Source: Planctomycetota bacterium
GTDB lineage: Bacteria > Planctomycetota > Phycisphaerae > WQYP01
DNA length: 63,797 nucleotides
Reading direction: 5' to 3'
Assembly: GCA_021818445.1 (NCBI GenBank)
Contig: JAKAEB010000019.1
Location: forward strand, 1 to 63,797
Program-made: the position numbers and the translations under genes
Shown here: positions 35,696 to 45,582 of the stretch, piece by piece
Numbering within the stretch: the first letter of the stretch is position 1
How the letters are laid out: each line of letters opens with the position of its first letter
Notes under the pieces: model-generated
Told to the model about the DNA's origin: nothing
What the model saw: the letters and a program-made list of their open reading frames with translations, nothing else
The model's database searches: none

Positions 35696-35947
35696 CTGTT
35701 ACGGCTTGGCAGGCTCAAAGGCGCAAGGTGGATTGACAATTCCGCAGCAGTCGGTCGGGGCCAGTCAGTTGCCAATACAGGGTCGCGTCAGCGGCAGGCT
35801 ATGCAAAGCTCGCTTCTCACCGCTTAAAACCGTAGTGGCAACTCTTGACCGCTATGGCCGGAATCCATAGACTTCGGGTTCATTTAGCAGACGTTCGTCA
35901 CTGTATCGGGAATCGGGTCAGGCAAACAGGCTCTCAGGGGTGATATT

Positions 35948-38575
35948 GTGAAGATCGAAGTCGAGTGTCCCTCCTGTCGGCGGCGCTATCGGGTTGATGG
36001 CCAATTTCAGCGTCAGCGGATCAAATGTAAATATTGTGCTATAAGCATCGCGATCCCCGAGGCCGATGCAATCAGTGTCCCCGCCATAAACGCCACCGCA
36101 TTGCCGATGGCCCAATCGGCCGATGATGGTAGCGGAGAGCCGCGAGTGCGACAGCCCGGAGCGTTGCTCTGGGTGGCGGGTGCGGCTGCGGTGCTGCTGG
36201 TTATCATGGCGCTGGTGTTCATCGCTGGCGGACGGACCCATGGCGAGCACCACCGGCCGGCGCTGAAGATGGCCCAAGTCGAGGCGCTTATCAGAAATGT
36301 CGCAGGCCCCAATCTCGCCGGGGTGCAGAGGGCCGAAGCAGCCTTGGAAAGGGCACGAGGGCCGATCGTGCGGGCCATTGAGACAAAATTAGGCGACGCA
36401 GCATCGCCAGCGACTCGCACGCGATTGCACCGCGTCCTGCGGACCATCCAGCAGCGGTATTATCCCGGTGCGCTGGTAAGCGTCCATATCGACCAGAAAA
36501 ATTTTGAGGATGCCAATTTGACCCTGTTTCATGCCACGCACTACCGCTGGCAAACAGAATCGCTATTCGATGCTTGCCATTTTGCCTCGTCGACAACCGC
36601 GGGGACATTCTCGCTCGACGCGACCCGTCTTCCGGTGCTGCTGGAGTTCTGGCGTCTTCAACGCATGGCGCTGCGTGCAGCGGAGGCCAAACCCGGGTCT
36701 ATTAAACCTAAGTTTGAGGCTTCTACCACGCCCGGTGGCGAGGACAAACAACCTTGGTCGGCCCGATGCCCGATTTATTTTGACGGCGCTTTTGCCTTTG
36801 TGCTCAACGGAGTCAAATTTAATGAGAATCAACAATTCTGGAAAGGTTGGGCGGCCCCCCGTCGCTCAATGCAGGTAAGCGTTACCTTGCTTATAGACCC
36901 ATCGGCGCGCGTTTCCTTTTCTACCAGACGTGCGGGTTACTTGACGGATATCGAGGATGGAACCGGACATTCTCTTCTGCCTGCCGGGACGGTTGCCATT
37001 GCGCACTGCAGTTCACCCGCCGTCGGAAGCGGACACGTGCTATGGGGCACGCCCATTACGGGCATCACTTTTACCGCCCCTGCACATCCGCCAAGCGATG
37101 GAAGCATTTCGCAGGTTAGAGGTTATCTGCCGGCGCAAATCTGGATGCCGCAGCGGATCACAATTACCCGTCCGCAACTTCCGGGGCAAAGATTTCAGCT
37201 TCGGAATGGCGACACCTTCATCTATGAGGGAACTCAAGGCGAAGAGTGTCATTTCGTCTTGAAATTAAATCATCTGTCATCACTCAATGGTATTCGGGAA
37301 AGCAAAGGGGCGCTGGCGGTGAGTAGAAGGCTTGTATCGCACGCTCGGATAGATGGCCGCGACAGCTCTGGTCACAGGGTGGTGGCGGGATTTGTGATGG
37401 ATAAGGCTCGCGGATCGCGCGCCAGAATTACCGAGGAAATCTTTCGTCCATCGGTCATGGCCACTGCACCACCCCCCATGATCGCGCCGCCCCCTGCGCC
37501 CGTCCTGCCATTACATCAGATGGTTTTCACCTTCTATACGACCGCACGCTGGTGCGAGCTACCCTTCTGCTTTAAAAATCTTAAAATGCCCGCCTTGCAC
37601 AGGAATGTCGCCCCACCAAAACTTCCACCGCAGGCCGGATTGCAGCGACACCACGGCAGCATTTGGACTTGCGCGTACCACTCCTCGTCAAACCATGGCA
37701 CAATCTGGCGACTCGACTTCCTGATGTTCAGTCAACGGGCACGCTACGCATTGAGACAGCCGCTGACGCAGCGATTGATTGCCCAACTTTCGGTGCGGCC
37801 GTCCGCCGAATCTGCCACTTTTGACGTTAATAATATGCAACCCACATCATTTCTTTCCGCATTTACCAAGTCCGGCATGCGTAAGTTCGTCCCAGCCCTC
37901 CGAGACCTGTCCGATGGGAACGCTGATTTACTACCCCGGAGGCGGCCCGGCGGGCTGCTTTCACTTGGTATGGTGGGACCGAAGGATGTACGGGTCAATC
38001 TGATGGTGGGTGCCTCACCTCCGAAAGGCAGAATCGCCGCATTTCGGGGTCATTTTCCCCTCTCGTTTCTGGGCACAAGCCATACACTGGCCCCGATTCC
38101 CTTTGCCCCGGGCGGACGTTGGAGCAAACCAATTGCCATTGATGCAAATTTGCAAGTCAGGGTGCGTATGCTCAGGACACATTTTATTGGTGCCAATAGC
38201 TTTGATCGTCTGATTGATATTAACTTTATCCCGGCCCACAACACTAGAGACGACAAGACGCCATCCGACAATGCCGCGTTTGTTGAAGCCCGCTTTTTAT
38301 CCGGTATTGCAACGATACGCGACGGTCACGGTCACATTTGGGGTAGGGGCCAATTACAGCCTGAATCTTACGCCGCAGCGACCGGTAGCTATCGCGGTAA
38401 AGTCTGGGTCCCACCCCCGCTGCCGCATGGCGCAGTCAGGCAGCTTGTGAATGGTGGCAGCGGTCCGGAACGCGGGCAAAAACCCAAGAGCATTATTTTT
38501 AACTTCTACGGGAAATCGCGAACGGTTCGCTCCGTGTTCGATTTTCGTAATATTCCCTGGCAGCCGTTGAATTAG
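35948..38575 (+). CDS. Unknown 875-aa membrane-anchored protein with MJ0042-type zinc ribbon
   Basis: It begins with a GTG (AGGGG about seven bases before) and a zinc ribbon (CPSC at 7-10 and CKYC at 27-30) of the kind common at the start of planctomycete membrane proteins. One TM helix follows at ~71-93 and then ~780 extracytoplasmic residues. These are rich in beta-type segments with two Pro-rich linkers (for example APPPMIAPPPAPVLP). No enzyme motif is seen. It is alone between two gene-free stretches. Confidence 0.7.
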   Translation: MKIEVECPSCRRRYRVDGQFQRQRIKCKYCAISIAIPEADAISVPAINATALPMAQSADDGSGEPRVRQPGALLWVAGAAAVLLVIMALVFIAGGRTHGEHHRPALKMAQVEALIRNVAGPNLAGVQRAEAALERARGPIVRAIETKLGDAASPATRTRLHRVLRTIQQRYYPGALVSVHIDQKNFEDANLTLFHATHYRWQTESLFDACHFASSTTAGTFSLDATRLPVLLEFWRLQRMALRAAEAKPGSIKPKFEASTTPGGEDKQPWSARCPIYFDGAFAFVLNGVKFNENQQFWKGWAAPRRSMQVSVTLLIDPSARVSFSTRRAGYLTDIEDGTGHSLLPAGTVAIAHCSSPAVGSGHVLWGTPITGITFTAPAHPPSDGSISQVRGYLPAQIWMPQRITITRPQLPGQRFQLRNGDTFIYEGTQGEECHFVLKLNHLSSLNGIRESKGALAVSRRLVSHARIDGRDSSGHRVVAGFVMDKARGSRARITEEIFRPSVMATAPPPMIAPPPAPVLPLHQMVFTFYTTARWCELPFCFKNLKMPALHRNVAPPKLPPQAGLQRHHGSIWTCAYHSSSNHGTIWRLDFLMFSQRARYALRQPLTQRLIAQLSVRPSAESATFDVNNMQPTSFLSAFTKSGMRKFVPALRDLSDGNADLLPRRRPGGLLSLGMVGPKDVRVNLMVGASPPKGRIAAFRGHFPLSFLGTSHTLAPIPFAPGGRWSKPIAIDANLQVRVRMLRTHFIGANSFDRLIDINFIPAHNTRDDKTPSDNAAFVEARFLSGIATIRDGHGHIWGRGQLQPESYAAATGSYRGKVWVPPPLPHGAVRQLVNGGSGPERGQKPKSIIFNFYGKSRTVRSVFDFRNIPWQPLN

Positions 38576-38900
38576 GAGCTTTATGGCTGTGACCGGCCCT
38601 CATCCGCACAAACGGGCAAAGCTCGAGCGATCGGCATTTCGACGGCGGTAAATTCCGCAGCGAGGCGACGCTCCAGGGGCAGGCGACGATGCAGACCGGC
38701 TGCCCAGTTTCAATTGTTACTTGCCATATGATCCTATGAAAGCCAATATGTATAAAATAATATTAGGTTTGACAGGCGTGCCTTGAAATGAGACGGATAA
38801 AATCGCACGTGAATGATCAGCAATGGACGGCCGCAAACTCTCATCCGGCACGGAGGTAATTGGCCGGATGATCAAGTGCCCGCCGGTGCAACAAGGCTGA
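38576..38900. other. Intergenic
   Basis: About 325 bases without a gene between convergent genes. It includes a short AT-rich patch near 38745-38770. No hairpin terminator was clear. Confidence 0.5.
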
Positions 38901-39803
38901 TCAATGAGGAGGCGGCGTCGATGGTGTCGTCGTCCGGCGGTGATTGCGCTCCCACCAGAATAAACTGAAAAACATCGCCCCGAGACCCAGTACAATACCT
39001 ACCCCCGCCAGCGACATAACCCGCAACGCTACGGGCGTATACTTGCCGGTGTTCGGATTAAACTGCGTGCAAAGAAGTAAAATTTGGTCAAACACATTGG
39101 TTATGCGGTCATCGCCGGCATGCACCAATGCCAGATTCAAATCTGCCGGGACGTAATGCACACCGAAAAAGTAATTGGCAATCTTTCCCTTGGGCGTAAT
39201 GACATAGATCGCCGCCTCATGATCAAACATGTGGATGGCGGGATCCCACTTGTAATGAAATCCAATCACCTTGGCGAGTTGGGCACTGCTGGTAGAGTTT
39301 TTGCCCTCGATGAGGAAATGCCAATGCCGTGCAATCGCGTGGCGAAATTTCCTGGGGGCCAGTCCGATATAGCCCGCCTTTTTATCTTTCGCACCTTGCA
39401 GCGTATCTGATGGGTTAAAGCTCACGGTAATAATATCGTAGCCGGTGCCGAGATGGGCCGAGAGTTTGGGAATGGCTTTAAGCACGCCCGTCTGCACAAA
39501 TCCGCACACCCCCCAGCATTGATAGTTGATCAGATCGAGGATGACCGGCCGCCCCCTGTGAAAATATTGCGCCAAACGAACACGCTTGCCGTGCGAATTA
39601 ATAAATTGCAGATTGAGCGGCAACTGTGCACCTGGATGCGGGGTGATTTTGGCGGTCTTGGCGTCGCGCTTCATTTGTACGGCCGATGAAAGCGAACCAA
39701 AGCCGCTGCCAAAAGCGGACGACTTAAAACCAAGCAGCATGGCGGCCATCACGGCCGGCAGAGCCAGCCATTTGAGGCGATAAAAAACAACATATCCGCG
39801 CAT
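38901..39803 (-). CDS. SCO1/SenC-like thioredoxin-fold protein
   Basis: This 300-residue protein has a signal or anchor helix (LKWLALPAVMAAMLLGF) and a thioredoxin-like fold with the CxxxC copper-site cysteines Cys96 and Cys100 (NYQCWGVCG). A conserved-looking His lies in the IHMFDHEAAIYVI region, as in SCO proteins that deliver copper to cytochrome oxidase CuA. A second TM helix near the end (VMSLAGVGIVLGLGAMFFSLF) is unusual in classic SCO1. The ATG at 39803 has GGAG eight bases upstream; 39848 has none. No oxidase genes are near. Confidence 0.78.
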   Translation of the reverse strand: MRGYVVFYRLKWLALPAVMAAMLLGFKSSAFGSGFGSLSSAVQMKRDAKTAKITPHPGAQLPLNLQFINSHGKRVRLAQYFHRGRPVILDLINYQCWGVCGFVQTGVLKAIPKLSAHLGTGYDIITVSFNPSDTLQGAKDKKAGYIGLAPRKFRHAIARHWHFLIEGKNSTSSAQLAKVIGFHYKWDPAIHMFDHEAAIYVITPKGKIANYFFGVHYVPADLNLALVHAGDDRITNVFDQILLLCTQFNPNTGKYTPVALRVMSLAGVGIVLGLGAMFFSLFWWERNHRRTTTPSTPPPH

Positions 39804-39969
39804 CGGGCGACTCCAATTAATCAAAATCCAAAACGGGCAGCCGGACAAAATGCGGCCCGGTCGCGCTTAAGTCCCGGCCCACAAAGCCCCATCTGCCCTT
39901 TAGATGATACGCACCCGATGATGGGGAGTTCAAACGGAAATGAGGATTATCTCTCCCGCTGCCGGCGGG

Positions 39970-41196
39970 TCAGTTGTCACCCGGCCCGAGGGTGGTGATT
40001 GTCAGGGGTGAGAGTGGATACTTAGACAATAAAAGTTTAATGCTTTGAGTGCTTACCTTTTCCAACTCTGCCAAATCCTCCTCCAGCGTGCGGAACTCGC
40101 GGTTGTATATCCACTGCGAGCACAAATTGCGCATCCGCCCCAACGGCAATTCGCCGGACAAAACGGTGCTGGTGGCAATTTTGGTTTTGCTGCGGGCAAT
40201 TTCGTCTTCCGTTACGCCGTCATCGCGAACATGCGAAAGCTCCTTGATCATCGTCTCTTCAACCAGCGCCGCCTTGGCGGGGTCGCAGGATGCATAACCG
40301 AAAAAGCTGCCCAACCCATCATGCATAAAGGTTGAAAAGTCGGCCTCTTCCGCCAGGCCGGGCTCAATCAGCGACCAGAACAGGCGAGATCCGTCATGAT
40401 CGCCGACCACATCGGCGAGAATCGCGGCAGAAAAGCGATCCATATCCTGCGAGCTTGGTCCGGGGCACAGGGTGCCGAGATAATGCCGCTTGAGTTTCTC
40501 ATCCCGAATATGATGCCGTCTGGCGGCCGGGGCAACGGCGGGATAGCGTCTCTGCACCGCCAGCGACGGCCATTGACCGCAGGCGCGGTGGGCAAGTTCC
40601 ACCAACTCATCGAAATCAATTTGACCGGCAGCGGCCAGCACCATGTTGCCCGGGCCGTAATGCCGATCGAAATAATCGCGCATCTGTTGCTGAGTCAGGG
40701 CGGTAATGGATTCTTTGGACCCCAAAATGGAGTTGGCCAGCGGGTGCGATCCAAAATGGTCTTCCATGATCCGCTCGTAGAGAATATGCCCCGGCTTATC
40801 CAGATAGAGGGATATTTCCTCCAGGATCACATTTTTTTCCATATCAAAATCTTCGACCCGCAAAGCCGGGCGCATCATGTCGGCCAGGATATCTAAGGCC
40901 GGTGCAAGGTATTCCGGCAAAATCTGGGCCCAGTAACAGGTCACCTCATTGCTGGTAAAAGCGTTGTTACGGGCACCGAGTGAATCAAATTCCCGATTGA
41001 TATCCGCAGCGGTTCGGCGGGCGGTACCTTTGAACATCATGTGCTCGAGGAAGTGCGATACACCCGACACGTCCGGAACTTCATCGCGGGCACCGGTTTT
41101 AACCATAAATCCGATGGCGGCTGTTTTGGTGGTTGGCATCACCTCCGCGATGACGTCCAGATTATTGGGCAACTTGGCGTGTTTGAATGTACTCAC
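39970..41196 (-). CDS. M16 family zinc peptidase, active subunit
   Basis: This ~408-residue insulinase-family protein has the inverted zinc motif HFLEH (His48, Glu51, His52) and a downstream ligand Glu in NVILEEI. It has the two M16 domains (second near RLFWSLIEPGLAEEADF). The GTG at 41196 has GGAG ten bases upstream; another GTG at 41268 has none. It follows the inactive M16 partner by 79 bases and the two probably form a heterodimer that degrades peptides. Confidence 0.88.
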   Translation of the reverse strand: MSTFKHAKLPNNLDVIAEVMPTTKTAAIGFMVKTGARDEVPDVSGVSHFLEHMMFKGTARRTAADINREFDSLGARNNAFTSNEVTCYWAQILPEYLAPALDILADMMRPALRVEDFDMEKNVILEEISLYLDKPGHILYERIMEDHFGSHPLANSILGSKESITALTQQQMRDYFDRHYGPGNMVLAAAGQIDFDELVELAHRACGQWPSLAVQRRYPAVAPAARRHHIRDEKLKRHYLGTLCPGPSSQDMDRFSAAILADVVGDHDGSRLFWSLIEPGLAEEADFSTFMHDGLGSFFGYASCDPAKAALVEETMIKELSHVRDDGVTEDEIARSKTKIATSTVLSGELPLGRMRNLCSQWIYNREFRTLEEDLAELEKVSTQSIKLLLSKYPLSPLTITTLGPGDN

Positions 41197-41275
41197 GTGA
41201 GGCGTTCTCCAAAAATGCAATGCCGGATGCCACGCACCGCGGCCTGAAAATCTATCTGCGTGCTGCACCCGGCCA

Positions 41276-42520
41276 TCAATTCGGGGTGGTCAACTCCGCC
41301 GGACCGATGGTCAGCAAGGTGAATCGTTCCACCGGATGGGCGCATAAATAATCATTAACATCGGTGAGTGTCGGGGCTTCCACCCGGCGACGCAGTTCAT
41401 CCAGCGAGCGCGGTCGTCCCAGATGATACATGTCGTGCAGCAAGGCACCCGCCCGCGCGCTGCTGCTTTCACCATTCATCACCACGCGGCTTTTAATACC
41501 GATGCGGGCGCGTTCCAGTTCATCAGCGCTGATACCATCGCGTATTTTTTTCAGCTCATGGATAAATGAATCCAGTGTCCGTTGGGCCCGTTCCGGCACC
41601 GTGCCGGCATAACCTAAAATCATGCCTTGGGTCCGCAGGCTTTGATAACCCGCATGCACAGCGTAACAGAGCCCCTGCTTTTCACGAATTTCTGAAAACA
41701 GCCGTGCGCCCATTCCTCCGCTGAGCACATTGACCGCCAGCATGGCCAGAATGCTCTCCGGTTCGCGCTCGGGAACTGCGTCAAATGCCAACCCAATTTG
41801 AACCTGATTGGTTTCCTGATGCACATGGCGGCTTCCGCCCGGTGCGGGGCCAGGTGCAGCCATGGCAGCTTTCGGGCCGGTCCACGAGCCGAAGCATTTC
41901 TCTGCCAGGTCGTGCATCTGATCAAAAGAAATGCGTCCCGCGATGGAAAGAATCGCTCCGTCCGGAGTGAAACGCCGCCGATAGTCAAGGCGCAAATCCG
42001 CGGCCGAAAGGGCCGTCAAATGTTCCTTCACGCCCAGCGTGGGCCGTCCCCATGGCGACGGCAGGTGCTGCTGACGCAACAGGATGTTAAGTTTTTGCGC
42101 CGGCTCGTCTTCTATGGCATCGATCTGCCCAACGGCCAGGTCGCGGCAGGCATTAAACGCATCATCGGGAAGCTGGGCACGCTGAAATATGTCGGCCACA
42201 AGCGGCATAACTTCCGGCAGTTTTTTGGCCAGCATGCTGGCTGAAAATCGCAGAAATACCGTATCTACCCCGCAACTTCGTTGCACACCGAGCGAATCCA
42301 ATGCGGCCGTCAAAGCCCGGCTGTCGCGGTCCCCGGCACCGCGCAGAATCCAGTCGGAAAGCACATTGCCGCTGCCTACGCCATGTTCGGGGTCAAATGA
42401 CGCCCCGCCCATGATGGCCAGCACCATCGCCGCCGACTGCACATCGGGCATATGTTCCATAACCAGCGTCAATCCGTTTTCCAGACGATCGACGCGCATC
42501 ATCGGCGCGGTTTGATTCAC
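41276..42520 (-). CDS. M16 family peptidase, subunit without zinc motif
   Basis: This 414-residue M16 protein lacks the HxxEH motif at the equivalent place (GVGSGNVLSDWILRG) but keeps the Arg/Tyr region of the partner type (FSEIREKQGLCYAVHAGY). Two-subunit M16 enzymes pair one of each. The start is GTG 42520, with AAGGAG six bases before. It is upstream of the active subunit in the same operon. Confidence 0.88.
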   Translation of the reverse strand: MNQTAPMMRVDRLENGLTLVMEHMPDVQSAAMVLAIMGGASFDPEHGVGSGNVLSDWILRGAGDRDSRALTAALDSLGVQRSCGVDTVFLRFSASMLAKKLPEVMPLVADIFQRAQLPDDAFNACRDLAVGQIDAIEDEPAQKLNILLRQQHLPSPWGRPTLGVKEHLTALSAADLRLDYRRRFTPDGAILSIAGRISFDQMHDLAEKCFGSWTGPKAAMAAPGPAPGGSRHVHQETNQVQIGLAFDAVPEREPESILAMLAVNVLSGGMGARLFSEIREKQGLCYAVHAGYQSLRTQGMILGYAGTVPERAQRTLDSFIHELKKIRDGISADELERARIGIKSRVVMNGESSSARAGALLHDMYHLGRPRSLDELRRRVEAPTLTDVNDYLCAHPVERFTLLTIGPAELTTPN

Positions 42521-42683
42521 AGCGTCTCCTTCAGCAATCTGGCCCGTCAACAAGCAATAGCCGTCGGCGCAGCGATCGGGCTAATCCCCCTAAATGAGGA
42601 TCGGACACTCCAGCCAAGCCGTTACTGTAGAAGCGGCATCGCTTGGAGTAAAGGCGCACCACGCAATTGAACTTTGCGCGGTG

Positions 42684-44795
42684 CTATTTGGCCCGGCGGA
42701 TGGGGATGCCGACGGTGGTCAGTTGATTCATGCCGGAGCGAAGCCGAAAATAGGAGCGGCCGGCAGAATTTGTTGCGGTTCTGGTCGGTCCGTGGATTAC
42801 CAATGCCCGGCCGCGCACGCCCATGATGGCATCAATACCTTCAGGAATAAACACGCGGTAGGTTACACGGTTTGCGTGTTGGCGAAGATACACCCTGATG
42901 TTGCCATGAGGCGTGGGAACTTGGCCGGAAAGCATTTTAATGCGCCCGGGGTGTGGAATGATGGTTGTCTTCGTGAATCCACCGCCGGTTGGTCTTACGC
43001 CCAAAGCGTACTGAGTAAGCCAGGTGGTGGCACCAGCCGCCCAGCCATGGCACAGGCTGGTAAAATACCCAAGCGTTCGGAACGTGTGCCTGTGCGGCAG
43101 TGACATCCGGTAAGCCTCCCAGAATGTGGTAGCTCCCTCGCCAAGCATTCCACCCCAATAGCGGCGCACCAGCATAAAAGCGCGGTGTCGCCCTTTGAGC
43201 CTGTCGAGCGCCTTGAGTGCAAAATACATGCAATAGGGTGTACCAATTTTTTTCCAGAAGTGATGGCCGGGGCCGAAAATGTGTTGCCAGATGGCGGCGC
43301 GTTGCGCTGGCGTTGCCACGCCGGAAATAACAGCCATGGCATTGGGTTGCGGCAACTGCGTATAGGTGTGGGTGTGGTGATCGACCAGATATGCGCGTGC
43401 GGCCACTACTAATTGATGATGCCAGTGGGCGTAAAGTGTGGCGTGCGTGTTATCATGCAGAACGCGCAGGAGCCGCACGGCCCGCTTAAGCGCCCAACAC
43501 GTAAATAAATCGGTATTGGTCTGGGCTTCGGGCGTATCGGTGGCGGCGTCGCGGCTTTTGCCGCCGCCGAGTCCGGGTGCCCAATCGACAAAATTCCATT
43601 CGTCATGCCGATTTACAAATATGTGGCGTGTATTAAATCCTCCCCGCATGTAATGCAGCATGGATATCAGAAGGGCATGTTGGGATTGGAGAAACCGGAT
43701 GTCGCCAGTGTGCAGATAATAATCATAAAGTGCACATATCCACGCACAGGAATAGCCGGGGATGGCATTTACATCACGCACCGGCGGCCCGGAGTCGGGG
43801 CGATTGAAGAATCGGGCATGATGCCATTCGCCACCCATGGGCATACCCGGCGGAAGGATATCGCCCTGCGCCCGGCGACGTAACAGACCCATGGTAAGTT
43901 CCATGAGAAAATGGTCCATAAAAACGTCATCCACCACATGGCCGGAAACTTGCATATCTCCCATCCACATGGCGCGGTCGCGTTTAACGCCATCCCACAG
44001 TTCTTCCTGCATGCAAAGATGGACGGTATAAGCCCCGGTGTACCAGATGCGGGTTAATTCCGCATCGGAGCAGCGAAACGACCCACGGTATTGCACCGGG
44101 TAGTAGTTAAAATCAAGACGCAGCCGGGTTATATGAATGGGCCCCGGCCCCTGAAAGGTGATCGTGGCATAGCGAAAACCGCAATAGGGTGTTGCGGAGT
44201 TGTGACGTTGGCGGAGTTTCAGCCTGTCGATCCCCTTCCATGGCTGGTGGATCGCCTCGCCACGCGATTCGCCCGTGCCGACAAGCACTGTCCCACCGGT
44301 GCCGCGCATTTCGATGCGACCGGCAACCTCCTGGCCGAAACTGATGAGTATTTCTGGTGATGGACCGTGGCCCGATGGTGTCACCGTCAAAGATACACGA
44401 TGCGCTGGCAGCAAGGGGCATTCTCCGAGGTAGCCGGGACGTTGCCGGGTGGGTTCGGTCAGGCGGCCGACAAGATGCGACAAACCGACAAACGTCCTTG
44501 GATCATGCATCACCGTTACCCGCAGTGGCTGAAAATAAAGATGCCTCATGTAGATTGCGAATGGTGGTGTGCGGCCGGACCGGAGAATACTGATCGCATT
44601 TAATCGCCTTACCGCCGGGGGTATCGGCAGGCCGATGGTGGGATCGAGGCTGGGAATTGTAACTGGTGTTTTTGTTCCGCCTTGTTTTGGCATATCGGCG
44701 CGAGCCGGGTATGGGATGCATGGAGCCACGCCAAGTAATATTACTAACATAATATAAGTGAATGATGGGCGTTGGGGTATGGCCAGTCGCGACAT
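42684..44795 (-). CDS. GH78-like alpha-L-rhamnosidase, secreted
   Basis: This 703-residue protein has a signal peptide (FTYIMLVILLGVAPCIPYPA) and an N-terminal beta part. An (alpha/alpha)6-type barrel follows with ELWDGVKRDRAMWMGDMQ, at the place of the family motif DxxxRDxxxWxGD, and GEGATTFWEAY with a likely catalytic Glu. A C-terminal beta domain ends the chain. It would cut rhamnose from polysaccharides. The ATG at 44795 has GGAG nine bases upstream. It is the only gene on this strand between the M16 pair and the plus-strand operon. Confidence 0.8.
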   Translation of the reverse strand: MSRLAIPQRPSFTYIMLVILLGVAPCIPYPARADMPKQGGTKTPVTIPSLDPTIGLPIPPAVRRLNAISILRSGRTPPFAIYMRHLYFQPLRVTVMHDPRTFVGLSHLVGRLTEPTRQRPGYLGECPLLPAHRVSLTVTPSGHGPSPEILISFGQEVAGRIEMRGTGGTVLVGTGESRGEAIHQPWKGIDRLKLRQRHNSATPYCGFRYATITFQGPGPIHITRLRLDFNYYPVQYRGSFRCSDAELTRIWYTGAYTVHLCMQEELWDGVKRDRAMWMGDMQVSGHVVDDVFMDHFLMELTMGLLRRRAQGDILPPGMPMGGEWHHARFFNRPDSGPPVRDVNAIPGYSCAWICALYDYYLHTGDIRFLQSQHALLISMLHYMRGGFNTRHIFVNRHDEWNFVDWAPGLGGGKSRDAATDTPEAQTNTDLFTCWALKRAVRLLRVLHDNTHATLYAHWHHQLVVAARAYLVDHHTHTYTQLPQPNAMAVISGVATPAQRAAIWQHIFGPGHHFWKKIGTPYCMYFALKALDRLKGRHRAFMLVRRYWGGMLGEGATTFWEAYRMSLPHRHTFRTLGYFTSLCHGWAAGATTWLTQYALGVRPTGGGFTKTTIIPHPGRIKMLSGQVPTPHGNIRVYLRQHANRVTYRVFIPEGIDAIMGVRGRALVIHGPTRTATNSAGRSYFRLRSGMNQLTTVGIPIRRAK

Positions 44796-45166
44796 GCGAA
44801 AAACTCCAGCGGATGTCAGCAAAATGGCGCGGGCGGCCAACCCGCCTCGGCCATCGGCAGTTTAGCATGAAATTTCTCGGTAACGTAAGGCCTCGGCGAT
44901 GGGGCACCGGACTGGCGTATGCTCAACAATCCGACGGTCAGGCATGGCATACATGGCTTCAGGCCGGGGGCGGATGGCATGGCGGGTTGAAGGTTTACGC
45001 CGCGACGATGGGGGCGGGCACCCACCGGTGGCCGTTTGGTTATAGACTATGGCTTATGCAGGTGAACCGCTTCTGAGCCGTCCGCGCTGGCGGATAGAGA
45101 TGGTTTGGGATTGTCGGCATGGTTTAGCCGGGCGGTTAATCATTATGAGCTTGAAGGACAGCAACT
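44796..45166. other. Intergenic, divergent
   Basis: About 370 bases between the rhamnosidase and a plus-strand gene. Only a frame without coding features crosses it. Promoters are not clear. Confidence 0.5.
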
Positions 45167-45517
45167 ATGCGTTTTTTTACAGATTCTTCCGTGGATGCCG
45201 CGGTGGCCGGGCGGCTGGGGCAACTCGGTCATCATGTGGAGACGAATCTGCCCGAGGATGTTGACGCTTCCTCGCCAACCGAACTGTGCCAATGGATGGC
45301 GAAATCGGGTATGCAATGGGTCACGGCCGATAAGGCGTCTGTCGCCAGCATTTATGAAAAGGGAACCGCTTTTCACGGCAGTATTATTTTTTTGCAGGCC
45401 CCGACGGAAGATATTGCCGCTGTTTTTGAACGCTACCCCGCACTTAAACCGGGTCGTCTTTACACGCTGACTGCGCGCAAGGTAAAAGTAAGGCAACTGC
45501 CGGGTGCCGACATCTGA
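45167..45517 (+). CDS. DUF5615-like PIN-fold protein
   Basis: This 116-residue protein has the start MRFFTDSSVDAAVAGRLGQL of the Mut7-C/DUF5615 PIN-like family, with an acidic residue (VTADKASV) in the middle. Members are often toxins paired with a DUF433 antitoxin; none is adjacent here. AAGGA lies nine bases before the ATG. It might be a nuclease, but activity is not shown. Confidence 0.7.
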   Translation: MRFFTDSSVDAAVAGRLGQLGHHVETNLPEDVDASSPTELCQWMAKSGMQWVTADKASVASIYEKGTAFHGSIIFLQAPTEDIAAVFERYPALKPGRLYTLTARKVKVRQLPGADI

Positions 45518-45582
45518 CGCGTGTCCGCGTGATGGGTGAGATACCGACATAGCCCGGGCCTTAACAGGAGATTGATGGCGAC

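Noticed and set aside
44848-45076. Plus-strand gene upstream of the PIN-like gene
   Set aside because: The open frame has no ribosome site and an unlikely composition; it overlaps the divergent regulatory region.
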